64,000 bases of DNA from Candidatus Poribacteria bacterium (GTDB lineage: Bacteria; Poribacteria; WGA-4E; PCPOR2b): the NCBI GenBank assembly GCA_022826645.1, contig JAJDUM010000024.1:1-64000 (forward strand), written 5' to 3'. Each line of letters opens with the position of its first letter. The stretch's first letter is position 1. The translations under genes were made by a program, and so were the position numbers. Below, in pieces: positions 17,076 to 25,847 of the stretch. The notes under the pieces were generated by a model, which saw nothing but the letters and a program-made list of their open reading frames with translations, was not told the origin of the DNA and made no database searches.

Positions 17076-18296
17076 ATGGGGCTAATGCCATCAGCTTGGG
17101 CACAACAGATAAAACCATCGCCGACGCTGGAAATCAAATCGATAGCTGATAGCCTGCGACTGGAAGGTAAACAGATCTACGATTTTGGGATTGGTGAAAT
17201 GAACCCAGAACTTCCGGTGCCTCATCTTTTAAAAACTGCGATCTCCGAAGCTGTGATGGCCGATGCAACGCATTATTCCCCCGAAGCAGGCGATCCGGAA
17301 TTACTCGAAGCCGTCCATGTAGACCTTCGTCTTTTCGGACTAAACTATTCCCCATCAGAGATCGTCGTTTGCCCTGGTCCCAAAGATGCCTTCTTCAAAA
17401 TTTGTTTAGGGATGTTGAATCCAAGTTCGCGCCGGAACCGATTGGTTACATTTGCCCCGACCTACGAATCTTACGAGAACCTCCCGATCCTGTTGACGGG
17501 TAAACCACCCATTGTCTTGCAGACTGATGCACATTTCCTGCCCGATCCAAATGAGTTGGCTGACCTTCTGAATCAAGATGACACAATTGCGCTGATTGTG
17601 TTAAATTCGCCCAATAATCCAACTGGGACGGTCTACCCGCCATCACTATTACGAGAACTTGCCGAAATCGTTGGGAACCACGAACAGGTCTGCGTTTTGT
17701 CGGATGAAGTCTACCGCACGGTAGTCTATGACAATCTCGAACATGTGAGTATTGCGTCATATCTCCCGCATCAGACACTGCTCGTCGGAGGAATGTCCAA
17801 AGAGGTTTCAGGTACCGGTCTGCGTCTGGGATTCATCGCGGGCCCGGAATCGACGATGCGGGTAATGGCAAACGTTGAGGGAAACACATCCTCGTGCGTC
17901 AACCTACCTACCCAGAGGGGATACGCATATTTTTTGCGAAAAGATACGGACCTGCGCGTGCGACATCAGATTCGGGACGCGCTCTGTGTACGGCGAGATA
18001 TATTAACGGAGCGGTTTAACTCGTTAGTAGGGGAAGCGGTGTGGAAACGTCCTTCGGGCGCCTTCTATTTTTTTCCGGATATGTGCAACTACTATGGTCG
18101 CCGGACACCGGAGGGGCACGTTCTTGACACGGACGAAGCATTAGCACTCTACTTGATTGAAAACGCGAATGTTGTAACGGTGCCGGGGAGCAAGTTTCAG
18201 CGTCCTGGGCATCTTCGGTTTGCTTATGCGGTTAGTCTCGAAACAATAAACACAGGGATAGAGCGGCTAGCGCAGGCGCTAGATCGGTTGTGCTAA
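17076..18296 (+). CDS. PLP-dependent aminotransferase, class I/II
   Basis: The 406-residue product is a fold-type I aminotransferase of the aspartate/tyrosine group. Visible landmarks are IYDFGIGEMNPELP near the N-terminus, the substrate and PLP residues in VLNSPNNPTG, the aspartate in VLSDEVYRTVVY, the Schiff-base lysine in GGMSKEVSGTGLRLGFIAG, and an arginine near HLRFAYAVS that would hold the substrate carboxylate. AGGAGGAG precedes the ATG. It is divergent from argC; a role in amino-acid metabolism fits, but the amino donor and acceptor cannot be named. Confidence 0.9.
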   Translation: MGLMPSAWAQQIKPSPTLEIKSIADSLRLEGKQIYDFGIGEMNPELPVPHLLKTAISEAVMADATHYSPEAGDPELLEAVHVDLRLFGLNYSPSEIVVCPGPKDAFFKICLGMLNPSSRRNRLVTFAPTYESYENLPILLTGKPPIVLQTDAHFLPDPNELADLLNQDDTIALIVLNSPNNPTGTVYPPSLLRELAEIVGNHEQVCVLSDEVYRTVVYDNLEHVSIASYLPHQTLLVGGMSKEVSGTGLRLGFIAGPESTMRVMANVEGNTSSCVNLPTQRGYAYFLRKDTDLRVRHQIRDALCVRRDILTERFNSLVGEAVWKRPSGAFYFFPDMCNYYGRRTPEGHVLDTDEALALYLIENANVVTVPGSKFQRPGHLRFAYAVSLETINTGIERLAQALDRLC

Positions 18297-18378
18297 TCAA
18301 GTTTCTTTAATCATCACACAGCATCAGTTTGCAGCATAAATTGCAGAACAGGGATTATATTTAGGAGAATAAAGTGAT

Positions 18379-19152
18379 ATGCAATACGGAAACAACTGCT
18401 GGGTTGATATTCAGGAAGCAGACAAAGATAAAGTCGTCGTTCTGCCACTCGGATCGCTGGAGCAGCATGGCCATCACTCTCCACTGTTGACGGACACCTA
18501 TCTTGTAACCGCGGTCGCAAAACGGGTCGAACAACAGCTCAGCGACCAGATCTATCTGCTGCCGACGTTGTGGCTTGGTGCGTCCGACCATCACCTAGAT
18601 CGCGCTGGTACTGTGAGTGTCCCAAATGACATTTACACGTTGATGATAAAAAATATCATCAGGTCTCTCGCTAAGGCGGGATTCCAGCGTGTGTTTTTGC
18701 TCAACGGTCACGGTGGAAATGTCATTCCGGGCACGCAAGCAATCACGGAACTATCGAATGAGTCGGATGTTTACGATAAAATGTGGATTGCGTTGGGCAC
18801 CTATTGGACAGTGGCTGAACCGGCGATGGCGCCAGAACATCACGGAATGGAGACACCGTATCTGACCCATGCCTGCGAATACGAAACCTCAATGATGTTG
18901 TTTCTACACGGCGAGATTATGCGAATGGACCGGGTGACCTCCAGTCCACCGATGGTGGATTCACCGTTTTATCACAGCGAGCACGGTGGTCGCATCAATG
19001 TCGGCAAGCGGTTAGTTACGCGGGCACCGACTGGGGCAATGGGGGAACCGCAGCACGCCACACCGGAAAAGGGCGAATCCTTGCTTAACGCTATCACCGG
19101 TGAGGTAGTAGCCTGTGTCAAGGATTTTGAGACGTGGTACGTCGATAATTGA
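18379..19152 (+). CDS. Creatininase family protein
   Basis: The product is a metal-dependent amidohydrolase of the creatininase fold (creatinine amidohydrolase, related to FAPy and MftE enzymes). The metal ligands are visible in PLGSLEQHGHHSPLLTDTYL near residue 30, in NGHGGN near 113, and in the ACEYETSMM region. At 257 residues it is the usual size. A second member lies at 33072. True creatininase activity is only one possibility; many relatives in these genomes have unknown amide substrates. It follows the aminotransferase by 82 bp on the same strand. Confidence 0.88.
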   Translation: MQYGNNCWVDIQEADKDKVVVLPLGSLEQHGHHSPLLTDTYLVTAVAKRVEQQLSDQIYLLPTLWLGASDHHLDRAGTVSVPNDIYTLMIKNIIRSLAKAGFQRVFLLNGHGGNVIPGTQAITELSNESDVYDKMWIALGTYWTVAEPAMAPEHHGMETPYLTHACEYETSMMLFLHGEIMRMDRVTSSPPMVDSPFYHSEHGGRINVGKRLVTRAPTGAMGEPQHATPEKGESLLNAITGEVVACVKDFETWYVDN

Positions 19153-19216
19153 CAACCTTTTACCACGTACAAACCTAATTGTTTTTTTAACAGGGACTTA
19201 GCAAAATCAGAAAGCG

Positions 19217-20074
19217 ATGAGAAAACCATCACGAAATGATCCCTGCTGGTGCGGAAGTGGTAAGAGATACAAAAACTGCCACCTCAAGCAGGACAGAAAA
19301 TCGGGAACACCCCAACCACGAATGGCATCGGGAATTGTAATCAAAACAGCGGAGCAGATTGAAGGGATTCGTCGGAGCAGTCAATTGGCGCGGAAAACTT
19401 TGGACATGCTGGACGGACAAATTGAAGCTGGTATCACAACCAACGATATTGATCGGTGGGTCTACGAATACACCTGCGACCACGGAGGGTATCCTGCAAC
19501 GCTCGATGTGAAAGGGTTTCATAAGAGTTGCTGCACTTCGATTAATAATGTGATCTGTCACGGTATCCCTGATGATACCACCTTGAAGGATGGGGATATC
19601 ATCAATGTTGATGTCACGCCAATTCTGGATGGGTATTTTGGCGATACCAGTCGCATGTTTGTCATGGATGCCGTCTCGAATGAAGCGCTGAAATTAGTAG
19701 AGCAAACAAGAGCGTGCATGTACATTGGTATCGATGAAGTGAAGCCTGGCAACACCATCGGAGATATTGGCTACGCGATCCAACAACATGCCGAGGGTTT
19801 GGGATATTCGGTGGTGCGCGACTTGTGTGGTCATGGCACCGGTTTAGAGTTTTGGGAAGCCCCACAAGTTCCTCATTACGGACAAAGAGACAGTGGGCCC
19901 GAGATGGTGCCGAACATGGTGTTTACAATTGAACCAATGATTAACGCCGGTGGTTATGAATGCAGAACACTCTCCGACGGTTGGACAGTGGTCACGGTGG
20001 ATGGCTCGTTATCAGCGCAATGGGAGCACACCGTGTGTGTGACGGAGGCCGGTGTTGAGATTCTGACAGCCTAA
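19217..20074 (+). CDS. map: Type I methionine aminopeptidase with N-terminal SEC-C zinc motif
   Basis: The enzyme removes the initiator methionine from new proteins. Residues 1-35 form a SEC-C motif (NDPCWCGSGKRYKNCH) that binds zinc and may dock at the ribosome. The pita-bread catalytic domain follows, with metal ligands in INVDVTPILDGYFGDTSRMF, a histidine in LCGHGTGLEFWE, and glutamates in FTIEPMINAG and QWEHTVCVTEAG. The length of 285 fits the SEC-C-bearing subclass. It is followed 19 bp later by a tautomerase-like gene and probably shares its transcript. Confidence 0.92.
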   Translation: MRKPSRNDPCWCGSGKRYKNCHLKQDRKSGTPQPRMASGIVIKTAEQIEGIRRSSQLARKTLDMLDGQIEAGITTNDIDRWVYEYTCDHGGYPATLDVKGFHKSCCTSINNVICHGIPDDTTLKDGDIINVDVTPILDGYFGDTSRMFVMDAVSNEALKLVEQTRACMYIGIDEVKPGNTIGDIGYAIQQHAEGLGYSVVRDLCGHGTGLEFWEAPQVPHYGQRDSGPEMVPNMVFTIEPMINAGGYECRTLSDGWTVVTVDGSLSAQWEHTVCVTEAGVEILTA

Positions 20075-20093
20075 TCTATCACAGGGAAATATC

Positions 20094-20483
20094 ATGTCGC
20101 AGATTAAGATCTACGGTTTAAGAGACAATCTTGATCCTATCAAGGCGGAACTATCAGATGTCATCCATTCGTGTGTCGTTGACGCCTTGCATTTTCCATC
20201 GGATAAAAGAGCCCACCGCTTCTTTCCACTCGATCCCGCCGACTTCTATTATCCCAGTGGACGCACGACAAAATATACGATTATTGAAATTAGTATGTTT
20301 GAAGGTAGATCTGTAGCAGCAAAGAAACATCTAATTCGCATACTTTTTGAGAGGGTACAACAGCATCTGAATATTCTCCCACAAGACCTTGAGATCACCA
20401 TCACTGAAACGCCGAAGCATAATTGGGGATTCCGTGGCATGTCGGGTGACGAAATCGAGTTGAATTACAAGGTTGAAGTGTAA
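20094..20483 (+). CDS. Tautomerase-like family protein
   Basis: The 129-residue product resembles the larger tautomerase_2-type proteins (IYGLRDNLDPIKAELSDVIHSCVVDAL; HRFFPLDPADFYYP; YTIIEISMFEGRS; ETPKHNWGFRG). Tautomerases use an N-terminal proline exposed after methionine removal. Here the second residue is serine (MSQIKIYG), so the usual catalytic base appears to be missing. It follows the methionine aminopeptidase by 19 bp with a weak AGGGA ribosome site. It may have lost activity or use other residues; function is unknown. Confidence 0.7.
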   Translation: MSQIKIYGLRDNLDPIKAELSDVIHSCVVDALHFPSDKRAHRFFPLDPADFYYPSGRTTKYTIIEISMFEGRSVAAKKHLIRILFERVQQHLNILPQDLEITITETPKHNWGFRGMSGDEIELNYKVEV

Positions 20484-20652
20484 CAGATGCAGGCGTTGAC
20501 ACTAAATAGATGGGTTGATTTTTAGATAGTACCTGGTCTATGATACCCTGGAGCCTCCCAATCAAATCGGTACATTAGGCATTTGGTTCCTACAACGCCT
20601 ATCGGCGTCCTAGTCCCAGCAAATGGCAGATTGCTTACCCTAAATCTTATCC

Positions 20653-21132
20653 ATGGCTCTTATTTTAAGGCAGCTTAACCCAGAGACAATTATCCTTAGA
20701 CGCAGCCTTGCTTCTCGGCTGTTTAGTCTGATCTGGTTTGGCGCTGCTGCGCTCCTCATGTTTTCCTTTAAGGCAGATGATCGAATATGGTTTGCGGTGC
20801 CCTGCTTGCTCGTTGGGCTGCATCTTTTGACCTATACTGTGAGGATGACTATCCAGCTTCCGCTAAACGAAATCCTGTGGCAACGGCGCATCCTGTTTCT
20901 TTTTCCGGCTGAACGGTCCGTGCCATTTTCCGGCATTCGGTCTGTGAGAATTGTGAGTCACGGAAAATTCCTTAAGATCTTGCATCTCTACCTTTTTCTA
21001 GTTGATGGTTCACATCTATCTATCACTCACGCCTATCAACTAAATCAGGTTGAGGTACAGGGCAGGGAATTGGCGCAAATTGTAGGAAAGCCGCTGGTAT
21101 ACGAACAGGAAGAGGAGGAAAGCGAGCACTGA
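20653..21132 (+). CDS. Hypothetical protein with two membrane segments (159 aa)
   Basis: I do not recognise the family. Two hydrophobic segments (about residues 25-42, LFSLIWFGAAALLMFSF, and 45-65, IWFAVPCLLVGLHLLTYTV) form a membrane hairpin. A soluble beta-rich C-terminal part of about 90 residues follows, ending in an acidic tail. This is reminiscent of small bacterial PH-like membrane proteins, but I see no diagnostic motif. The start lacks a clear ribosome site. It stands alone between the tautomerase-like gene and an oxidoreductase. Confidence 0.55.
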   Translation: MALILRQLNPETIILRRSLASRLFSLIWFGAAALLMFSFKADDRIWFAVPCLLVGLHLLTYTVRMTIQLPLNEILWQRRILFLFPAERSVPFSGIRSVRIVSHGKFLKILHLYLFLVDGSHLSITHAYQLNQVEVQGRELAQIVGKPLVYEQEEEESEH

Positions 21133-21193
21133 AAAGAGGCAGTAGGCTTCAGAGGAGATCAGTCAAACTACTCGCGACTAGAAAGGTAAAACT

Positions 21194-22354
21194 ATGGTGA
21201 ATGAATTGAAAGTGGGTTTGGTGGGAGTTCCACGCGGATCTGGGTTTATTCGGGCGTTTCAGACGGTGCATGAAACTGCCCTGGTGGCTATCTGTGACAT
21301 TAACACAGAAGTCCTAAATCAGGTGGGCGATGAGCATGGGATTAAGGAACGATATACAGACTTTGAACAGATGGCGCAGTCCGACCTCGATGTGATTCTT
21401 GTGTCTACCCCCATGCCTCTGCATGTACCGCAGGCCGTGATAGCGCTATCAGAGGGAAAGCACGTGCTTTCAGAAGTCCCCGCTGCAACGGATCTTGAAC
21501 AGTGTTGGCACCTAGTCAACGCCGTTAGACAGAGCGGAAAGAAGTACATGATGGCGGAGAACTACACCTACATGAAACCGAACGTATTGGTCCGGGAACT
21601 CGCTCGACGTGGACTGTTCGGTGAGATCTACTTTGGTGAAGGGGCATATATCCATGAACTGAAAGCGGGCAACGAAAGGACGCCGTGGAGGCGCAAATGG
21701 CAAACTGGGCGCAACGGATCGACATACCCGACACACAGTCTGGGACCTGTATTACAGTGGTTCAATGAGCGGGTGTGCACCGTTTCATGTTTTGGCACAG
21801 GGCATCACTACCGCGATCCACGCGGTGCACATTATGAGAACGAAGATAGTACGACAATGATGTGCAAGACGACAAACGGCGGACTGATTGAGATCCGGGT
21901 GGATATGTTGTCCAACCGTCCTCATAATCTTACCTACTATAGTTTGCAAGGGACAAAGGGCTGCTACGAGGCACCACGGGGTTTTGGAGATGCCCCGAAG
22001 ATTTGGTTGGCAGATTATGCGGAGCAAATGGAGTGGCGCTCTCTGTGGGATTTTGAAGCGGAGTTTATGCCGGAGATGTGGCGGAATCCACCGAAGGAAG
22101 CTCTGCAGGCCGGCCACGGCGGTGGTGACTATTTCGAGATTCGTGAGTTTGTCGATTCGATTATTGAAGACACGAAGCCCCCAATTGATGTCTACGAAAC
22201 ACTTGATATGACGGTGCCAGGGTTGGTTTCCGAAGCATCGATTAATCAGGGTGGGATTCCACTACCCGTGCCTGATTTCCGAGAAATTCGCAGCTTTCCG
22301 GACGATCTACCCGAACCGTTGCAGAATAGCGAGATTATTTCGGTTCAATTGTAG
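21194..22354 (+). CDS. Gfo/Idh/MocA family oxidoreductase, variant active site
   Basis: The 386-residue protein has the family Rossmann start (VGLVGVPRGSGFIRAF) and the C-terminal substrate domain (GEGAYIHEL, YPTHSLGPVLQWF). The usual EKP motif, whose lysine is catalytic, reads SEVPAA here, so the lysine is absent. That points to altered chemistry or a non-redox role, although a few family members work without it. A weak AAAGG precedes the ATG. It lies upstream of a PhyH dioxygenase, an MDR dehydrogenase and an SDR on the same strand, a set suited to stepwise oxidation of an unknown small molecule. Confidence 0.85.
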   Translation: MVNELKVGLVGVPRGSGFIRAFQTVHETALVAICDINTEVLNQVGDEHGIKERYTDFEQMAQSDLDVILVSTPMPLHVPQAVIALSEGKHVLSEVPAATDLEQCWHLVNAVRQSGKKYMMAENYTYMKPNVLVRELARRGLFGEIYFGEGAYIHELKAGNERTPWRRKWQTGRNGSTYPTHSLGPVLQWFNERVCTVSCFGTGHHYRDPRGAHYENEDSTTMMCKTTNGGLIEIRVDMLSNRPHNLTYYSLQGTKGCYEAPRGFGDAPKIWLADYAEQMEWRSLWDFEAEFMPEMWRNPPKEALQAGHGGGDYFEIREFVDSIIEDTKPPIDVYETLDMTVPGLVSEASINQGGIPLPVPDFREIRSFPDDLPEPLQNSEIISVQL

Positions 22355-22425
22355 TGGGGAATTGACGCCCAGAACATAGGTAAAGGCATGCCAGGGGCGA
22401 TGTAGTTCCGGAGGGGAATTTGATA

Positions 22426-22454
22426 TTGACAAACCCTTAATGTCGGTATAGCAT
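22426..22454 (+). promoter_or_regulatory. Possible promoter for the second PhyH gene
   Basis: TTGACA lies at 22426-22431. The -10 box is either TATAGC (22447-22452, 15-bp spacing) or TAGCAT (22449-22454, 17-bp spacing), so the match is only partial. Confidence 0.35.
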
Positions 22455-22498
22455 AACCGTTTATACGCTATATCCCACATTTCATAAGGAGACCGGCT

Positions 22499-23314
22499 AT
22501 GAGCCAGATTTCAGGAAATGGAAGCTACTTAGCCAATCAAATTGTAGGCGAAGAACAGATTGAGGCATGGGTGGAGCAATTTCACCGGGATGGTTTTCTG
22601 TTTCTACAAGATGTGCTACCACCAGATTGGTGTGCCCAGATGCGTGAAGACCTCGATTGGGCATTGAAGGAAAATCCAAACGGTTTCAACGGTGTGAATG
22701 AGCGCACCGCACTTGCCCACCGGATGTTTGAGACCAGCGAAACCAACCTAAAGTTATTCGACTTGGAGCCGATTGTCAGCTTTGCCGAAGCCCTTATCGC
22801 CCCAAACTGCCACGTCATCCACAACAACTCATTCCAGAGTTTTCCGGGAGGCGGTATCACACGATGGCATCAGGATGACGCCCCCCATTTCACTGTTACA
22901 GATGGTGAGCCACCGAAGAATATCCGTTTGTCTGTTATGTTCTTCACCGCGAACTATTACCTGACAGATGTCACTGAGATCGAAAATGGTGGTACCGAGG
23001 TGATTCCCGGCTCTCACCTGTTCGGTACGGGTCCACCACCTGAAATTGAAGGAACGGAATGGGAGAGCAAGATTCGCTACAATTTGGGCAAAGCGGGAAG
23101 CGTCGTCATGTTTAACAATCAGGTATGGCATCATGGAGGACTTAACCGCACCGATCAAACGCGCTATATTACGCAGATTACCTACGGCCGCCGCATGATT
23201 GGACACAAATATTACCCGTTCATGAACTACAACATGCCAGAACACATCTATAAAGATGCTAACCCGAGGTTACAGCGATTGCTGGGGTTCCTTGAGCATG
23301 GGGCTTACGGTTAA
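22499..23314 (+). CDS. Phytanoyl-CoA dioxygenase (PhyH) family protein
   Basis: A probable Fe(II)/2-oxoglutarate hydroxylase of 271 residues. Iron ligands are H124 and D126 in ITRWHQDDAPH and H211 or H212 in VWHHGGLNRTD. AAGGAG lies eight bases before the ATG. It is not a recent duplicate of the gene at 13705, because the two differ throughout except at the motifs. The gene begins a run of three same-strand oxidoreductases (PhyH, MDR, SDR) with gaps of about 50 and 20 bp, probably one operon. Substrate unknown. Confidence 0.88.
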   Translation: MSQISGNGSYLANQIVGEEQIEAWVEQFHRDGFLFLQDVLPPDWCAQMREDLDWALKENPNGFNGVNERTALAHRMFETSETNLKLFDLEPIVSFAEALIAPNCHVIHNNSFQSFPGGGITRWHQDDAPHFTVTDGEPPKNIRLSVMFFTANYYLTDVTEIENGGTEVIPGSHLFGTGPPPEIEGTEWESKIRYNLGKAGSVVMFNNQVWHHGGLNRTDQTRYITQITYGRRMIGHKYYPFMNYNMPEHIYKDANPRLQRLLGFLEHGAYG

Positions 23315-23365
23315 TGGAAGCAGGAGAGCATGGTCTAGTCGACCGAAACAGAGTGAAATAATCAC

Positions 23366-24394
23366 ATGAAAGCAATCATTTTTCACGAACAGGGCGGAAT
23401 CGATAAACTCCGCTACGAACAGGTCCCTACCCCGGTCATTGCCCCATCAGAGGTATTGATTCATGTCAAGTCGTGTGCAGTAAATCACCTCGATATTCGC
23501 GCTCGACGGGACCGCCCTGAGGTGCAGCCATTCCCGCACATCCTCGGATCTGACATTTCCGGGGACGTGGTCGAAGTCGGTGCTGAGGTTCACAATATCG
23601 CAGTAGGTGATCGCGTGGTACTCGCGCCCTGCATTCCGTGCGGGCACTGTCCAGATTGCCTCAACGGCGACGAAAATATGTGCGATTCTCAGGAGCTTTT
23701 AGGTTTTCAGACCAATGGTGGTTATGCGGAATACGTCAAAGCACCTGCCAAAAACGCCATTCAGATTTCCTCCGACCTCTCATACGTTGATGCCTCTGCC
23801 ATTCCCATCGCCTATCTCACCGCGTGGCACATGCTTGTAACGCGGGCAGAAGTTCGTCCTGGGGATAATGTACTGGTCTTATCCGCAGGCAGTGGTGTTG
23901 GGAGTGCTGGCTTACAAATCGCTAAACTGTGTGGAGCGCGCGTCTTTGCGACAGCGAGTACCGATGCGAAACTTGAACGCGCCCGTCAGATGGGAGCCGA
24001 TTTCACAATCAACTATACGCAGACCGATTTCAGTGCAGCGGTACTTGACGCAACGGGTGGATACGGCGTTGACGTTGTCTTTGAGCATGTTGGTGCAGCG
24101 ACATGGGCTCAGAGCATAGCAAGCCTTGGCAAGAAAGGACGGCTTGTGTCGTGTGGCGTTACAACAGGGAATATCGGTGAGATAGACATCCGCAAGATGT
24201 ATCAGAAGCAGTTGACCCTGATGGGATCGGCGCTGGGGACGACAGCCGAACTTCAGACTATTATCCGGCTTGCTGAACAGGGGAAGTTGACGCCGATTAT
24301 CGCTCAGGTATTGCCGTTACAAGCAGCAGCGGAGGCACATCGAATTATAGAGGCGCGAGAAAATTTTGGCAAGGTCTGTCTCCAGCCGGAATAA
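23366..24394 (+). CDS. Zinc-binding MDR alcohol dehydrogenase-like protein
   Basis: The 342-residue medium-chain dehydrogenase has a GroES-like N-terminal domain and a Rossmann NAD(P) domain (VLSAGSGVGSAGLQIAKL). The structural zinc lobe is complete: C92, C95, C98 and C106 in PCGHCPDCLNGDENMC. At the catalytic zinc site the segment reads CAVNHLDIR, more like quinone oxidoreductases, so catalytic zinc is uncertain. It probably oxidises an alcohol or reduces an enone. It lies between a PhyH hydroxylase and an SDR in one likely operon. Confidence 0.88.
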   Translation: MKAIIFHEQGGIDKLRYEQVPTPVIAPSEVLIHVKSCAVNHLDIRARRDRPEVQPFPHILGSDISGDVVEVGAEVHNIAVGDRVVLAPCIPCGHCPDCLNGDENMCDSQELLGFQTNGGYAEYVKAPAKNAIQISSDLSYVDASAIPIAYLTAWHMLVTRAEVRPGDNVLVLSAGSGVGSAGLQIAKLCGARVFATASTDAKLERARQMGADFTINYTQTDFSAAVLDATGGYGVDVVFEHVGAATWAQSIASLGKKGRLVSCGVTTGNIGEIDIRKMYQKQLTLMGSALGTTAELQTIIRLAEQGKLTPIIAQVLPLQAAAEAHRIIEARENFGKVCLQPE

Positions 24395-24416
24395 TAGGAA
24401 CGGAAAGGGAATTTCT

Positions 24417-25247
24417 ATGGGAAAATTGGATGGTAAAGTTGCAATAGTTACGGGCGCTGGCAGGGGACACGCCGAAGCGATTGCGCTGCGCTTCGCAGAA
24501 GAGGGTGCCGCGGTTTCTTTGTGCGATGTGATTCCATTAGCGACGCTCCAAGCAAAGGTTGGTTCGAAGATAAGCGATGCCGGTGGAAAGGTTCTGTGTT
24601 TTCAAACTGATGTCTCGGAAGAGAAGCAAGTAAACGAGATGGTGGAGGAAACGCTTGAAACCCTGGGAAGCGTTGATATACTCGCAAACGTTGTTGGTAT
24701 CGCTGGACCAACGAAAGATGTCTGGGATATGACTCTGGTGGAGTGGAAACGGACGCTGGCAGTTAATCTTGATTCGCAGTTCTTGTGTTGTAAGGCAGTA
24801 CTACCCGAAATGATCCAGAAGCGGTACGGGAAAATCATAAACTTTAGTTCGGGGACAGGCAAACAGCCACTTTCCCACAGGGCACCGTATGCCACCTCAA
24901 AGATGGGGGTAATCGGTTTCACGCGAACACTCGCGGCCGATGTTGGACGCTACAATATCAATGTCAATGCAATTTGCCCAGGGGGACATGAGGAACGGAG
25001 CGTCGAACTTGCAAAGGGGCGAGCGGAATACATGAACCAGTCCTTTGATGAGGCAGGATTTCGCGAGCGGATTAGACATCCAGATCCGAAAGGTGTTCTC
25101 GCGGGAAGATGGTGTGCTGATGAAGGTTATCATGAAAAAGGATCTGGTCCCGAAGAGATGGCTGCTTTAGCACTCTTTCTCGCTTCGGACGACTCAGCAA
25201 GTATAACGGGACAGGACATCAACTGCGACGGGCGCGTAATGTGGTAG
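24417..25247 (+). CDS. Short-chain dehydrogenase/reductase (SDR)
   Basis: A classical SDR of 276 residues. The cofactor loop is TGAGRGHAEAI, where the third glycine of the usual TGxxxGxG is alanine. The catalytic serine and Y-x-x-x-K are in NFSSGTGKQ and APYATSKMGV. An insert of roughly 40 residues (RSVELAKGRAEYMNQ...GVLAGRWCADEGY) precedes the C-terminal SITGQDINCDGRVMW. I chose ATG 24417, the family start MGKLDGKVAIVTGAG, with a GGAAAGGGA ribosome site. It is the last gene of the PhyH-MDR-SDR run and converges on the HEAT-like gene. Confidence 0.88.
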   Translation: MGKLDGKVAIVTGAGRGHAEAIALRFAEEGAAVSLCDVIPLATLQAKVGSKISDAGGKVLCFQTDVSEEKQVNEMVEETLETLGSVDILANVVGIAGPTKDVWDMTLVEWKRTLAVNLDSQFLCCKAVLPEMIQKRYGKIINFSSGTGKQPLSHRAPYATSKMGVIGFTRTLAADVGRYNINVNAICPGGHEERSVELAKGRAEYMNQSFDEAGFRERIRHPDPKGVLAGRWCADEGYHEKGSGPEEMAALALFLASDDSASITGQDINCDGRVMW

Positions 25248-25275
25248 TTATCCGTGCGGATGACACACCAGAAGA

Positions 25276-25827
25276 TTACACCGATCTTCCAGCACAGTCA
25301 GGGCACATCAGGGCAAATCTTTTCTCCGCTCCGGTGCTCTCAAATTCTGTCTCGTAATCGTAGCTTACCTTCACATCTGTCGCCCCACACCAGTCACATT
25401 TCCCACGAAAATAATCCGCCCTCTGTGCCACGAGTTCCTGATGTTTCTCAGCCAGCCGTCTTGCAGATTGGATGAGAGCTAGCGCGCGTTGCCGTAGTTT
25501 CGGATCCGTTTCTTTTTTCGCAATCTTTTCAAGAACTGGCTGCAGTTGCGGATCGTTCGGCCGTCCGCCATCGTCGAGGGTATGCCAAGCTGCCCTGCGC
25601 ACTTCAATGTCAGGGTCCTGGAGTCCCCCGTATAGTGCTTCCCATACGGCATCAATTCGTCTGCGAACGTGGCACGGACAGAGATTTTCCATGGCAGCTT
25701 TTCTGTCCTCTGGGGCATCCGAATACGCCAGCGAAATGTAGAAGTCAATTTCATCGCCGCGCAATCGATCCTCACCACCTCGTTGCTGCCTCTTCTGATA
25801 CTTATTCTTCGCACGTTTCTTCGGCAT
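25276..25827 (-). CDS. HEAT-like helical protein with C-terminal CxxC pairs (183 aa)
   Basis: No family name can be given with confidence. After a basic N-terminus (MPKKRAKNKYQKRQQR) the protein has HEAT-like helical repeats (RRRIDAVWEALYGGLQDPDIEVRRAAWHTL; VLEKIAKKETDPKLRQRALALI) and a C-terminal CDWCG...CPDC that looks like a zinc ribbon. GGAGGGTACACCA precedes the ATG. It starts 20 bp after the cysteine desulfurase stop on the same strand, as the third gene of a thrS-desulfurase operon. A nucleic-acid or protein scaffold role is possible but unproven. Confidence 0.7.
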   Translation of the reverse strand: MPKKRAKNKYQKRQQRGGEDRLRGDEIDFYISLAYSDAPEDRKAAMENLCPCHVRRRIDAVWEALYGGLQDPDIEVRRAAWHTLDDGGRPNDPQLQPVLEKIAKKETDPKLRQRALALIQSARRLAEKHQELVAQRADYFRGKCDWCGATDVKVSYDYETEFESTGAEKRFALMCPDCAGRSV

Positions 25828-25847
25828 TGGTGTACCCTCCCACTTGA

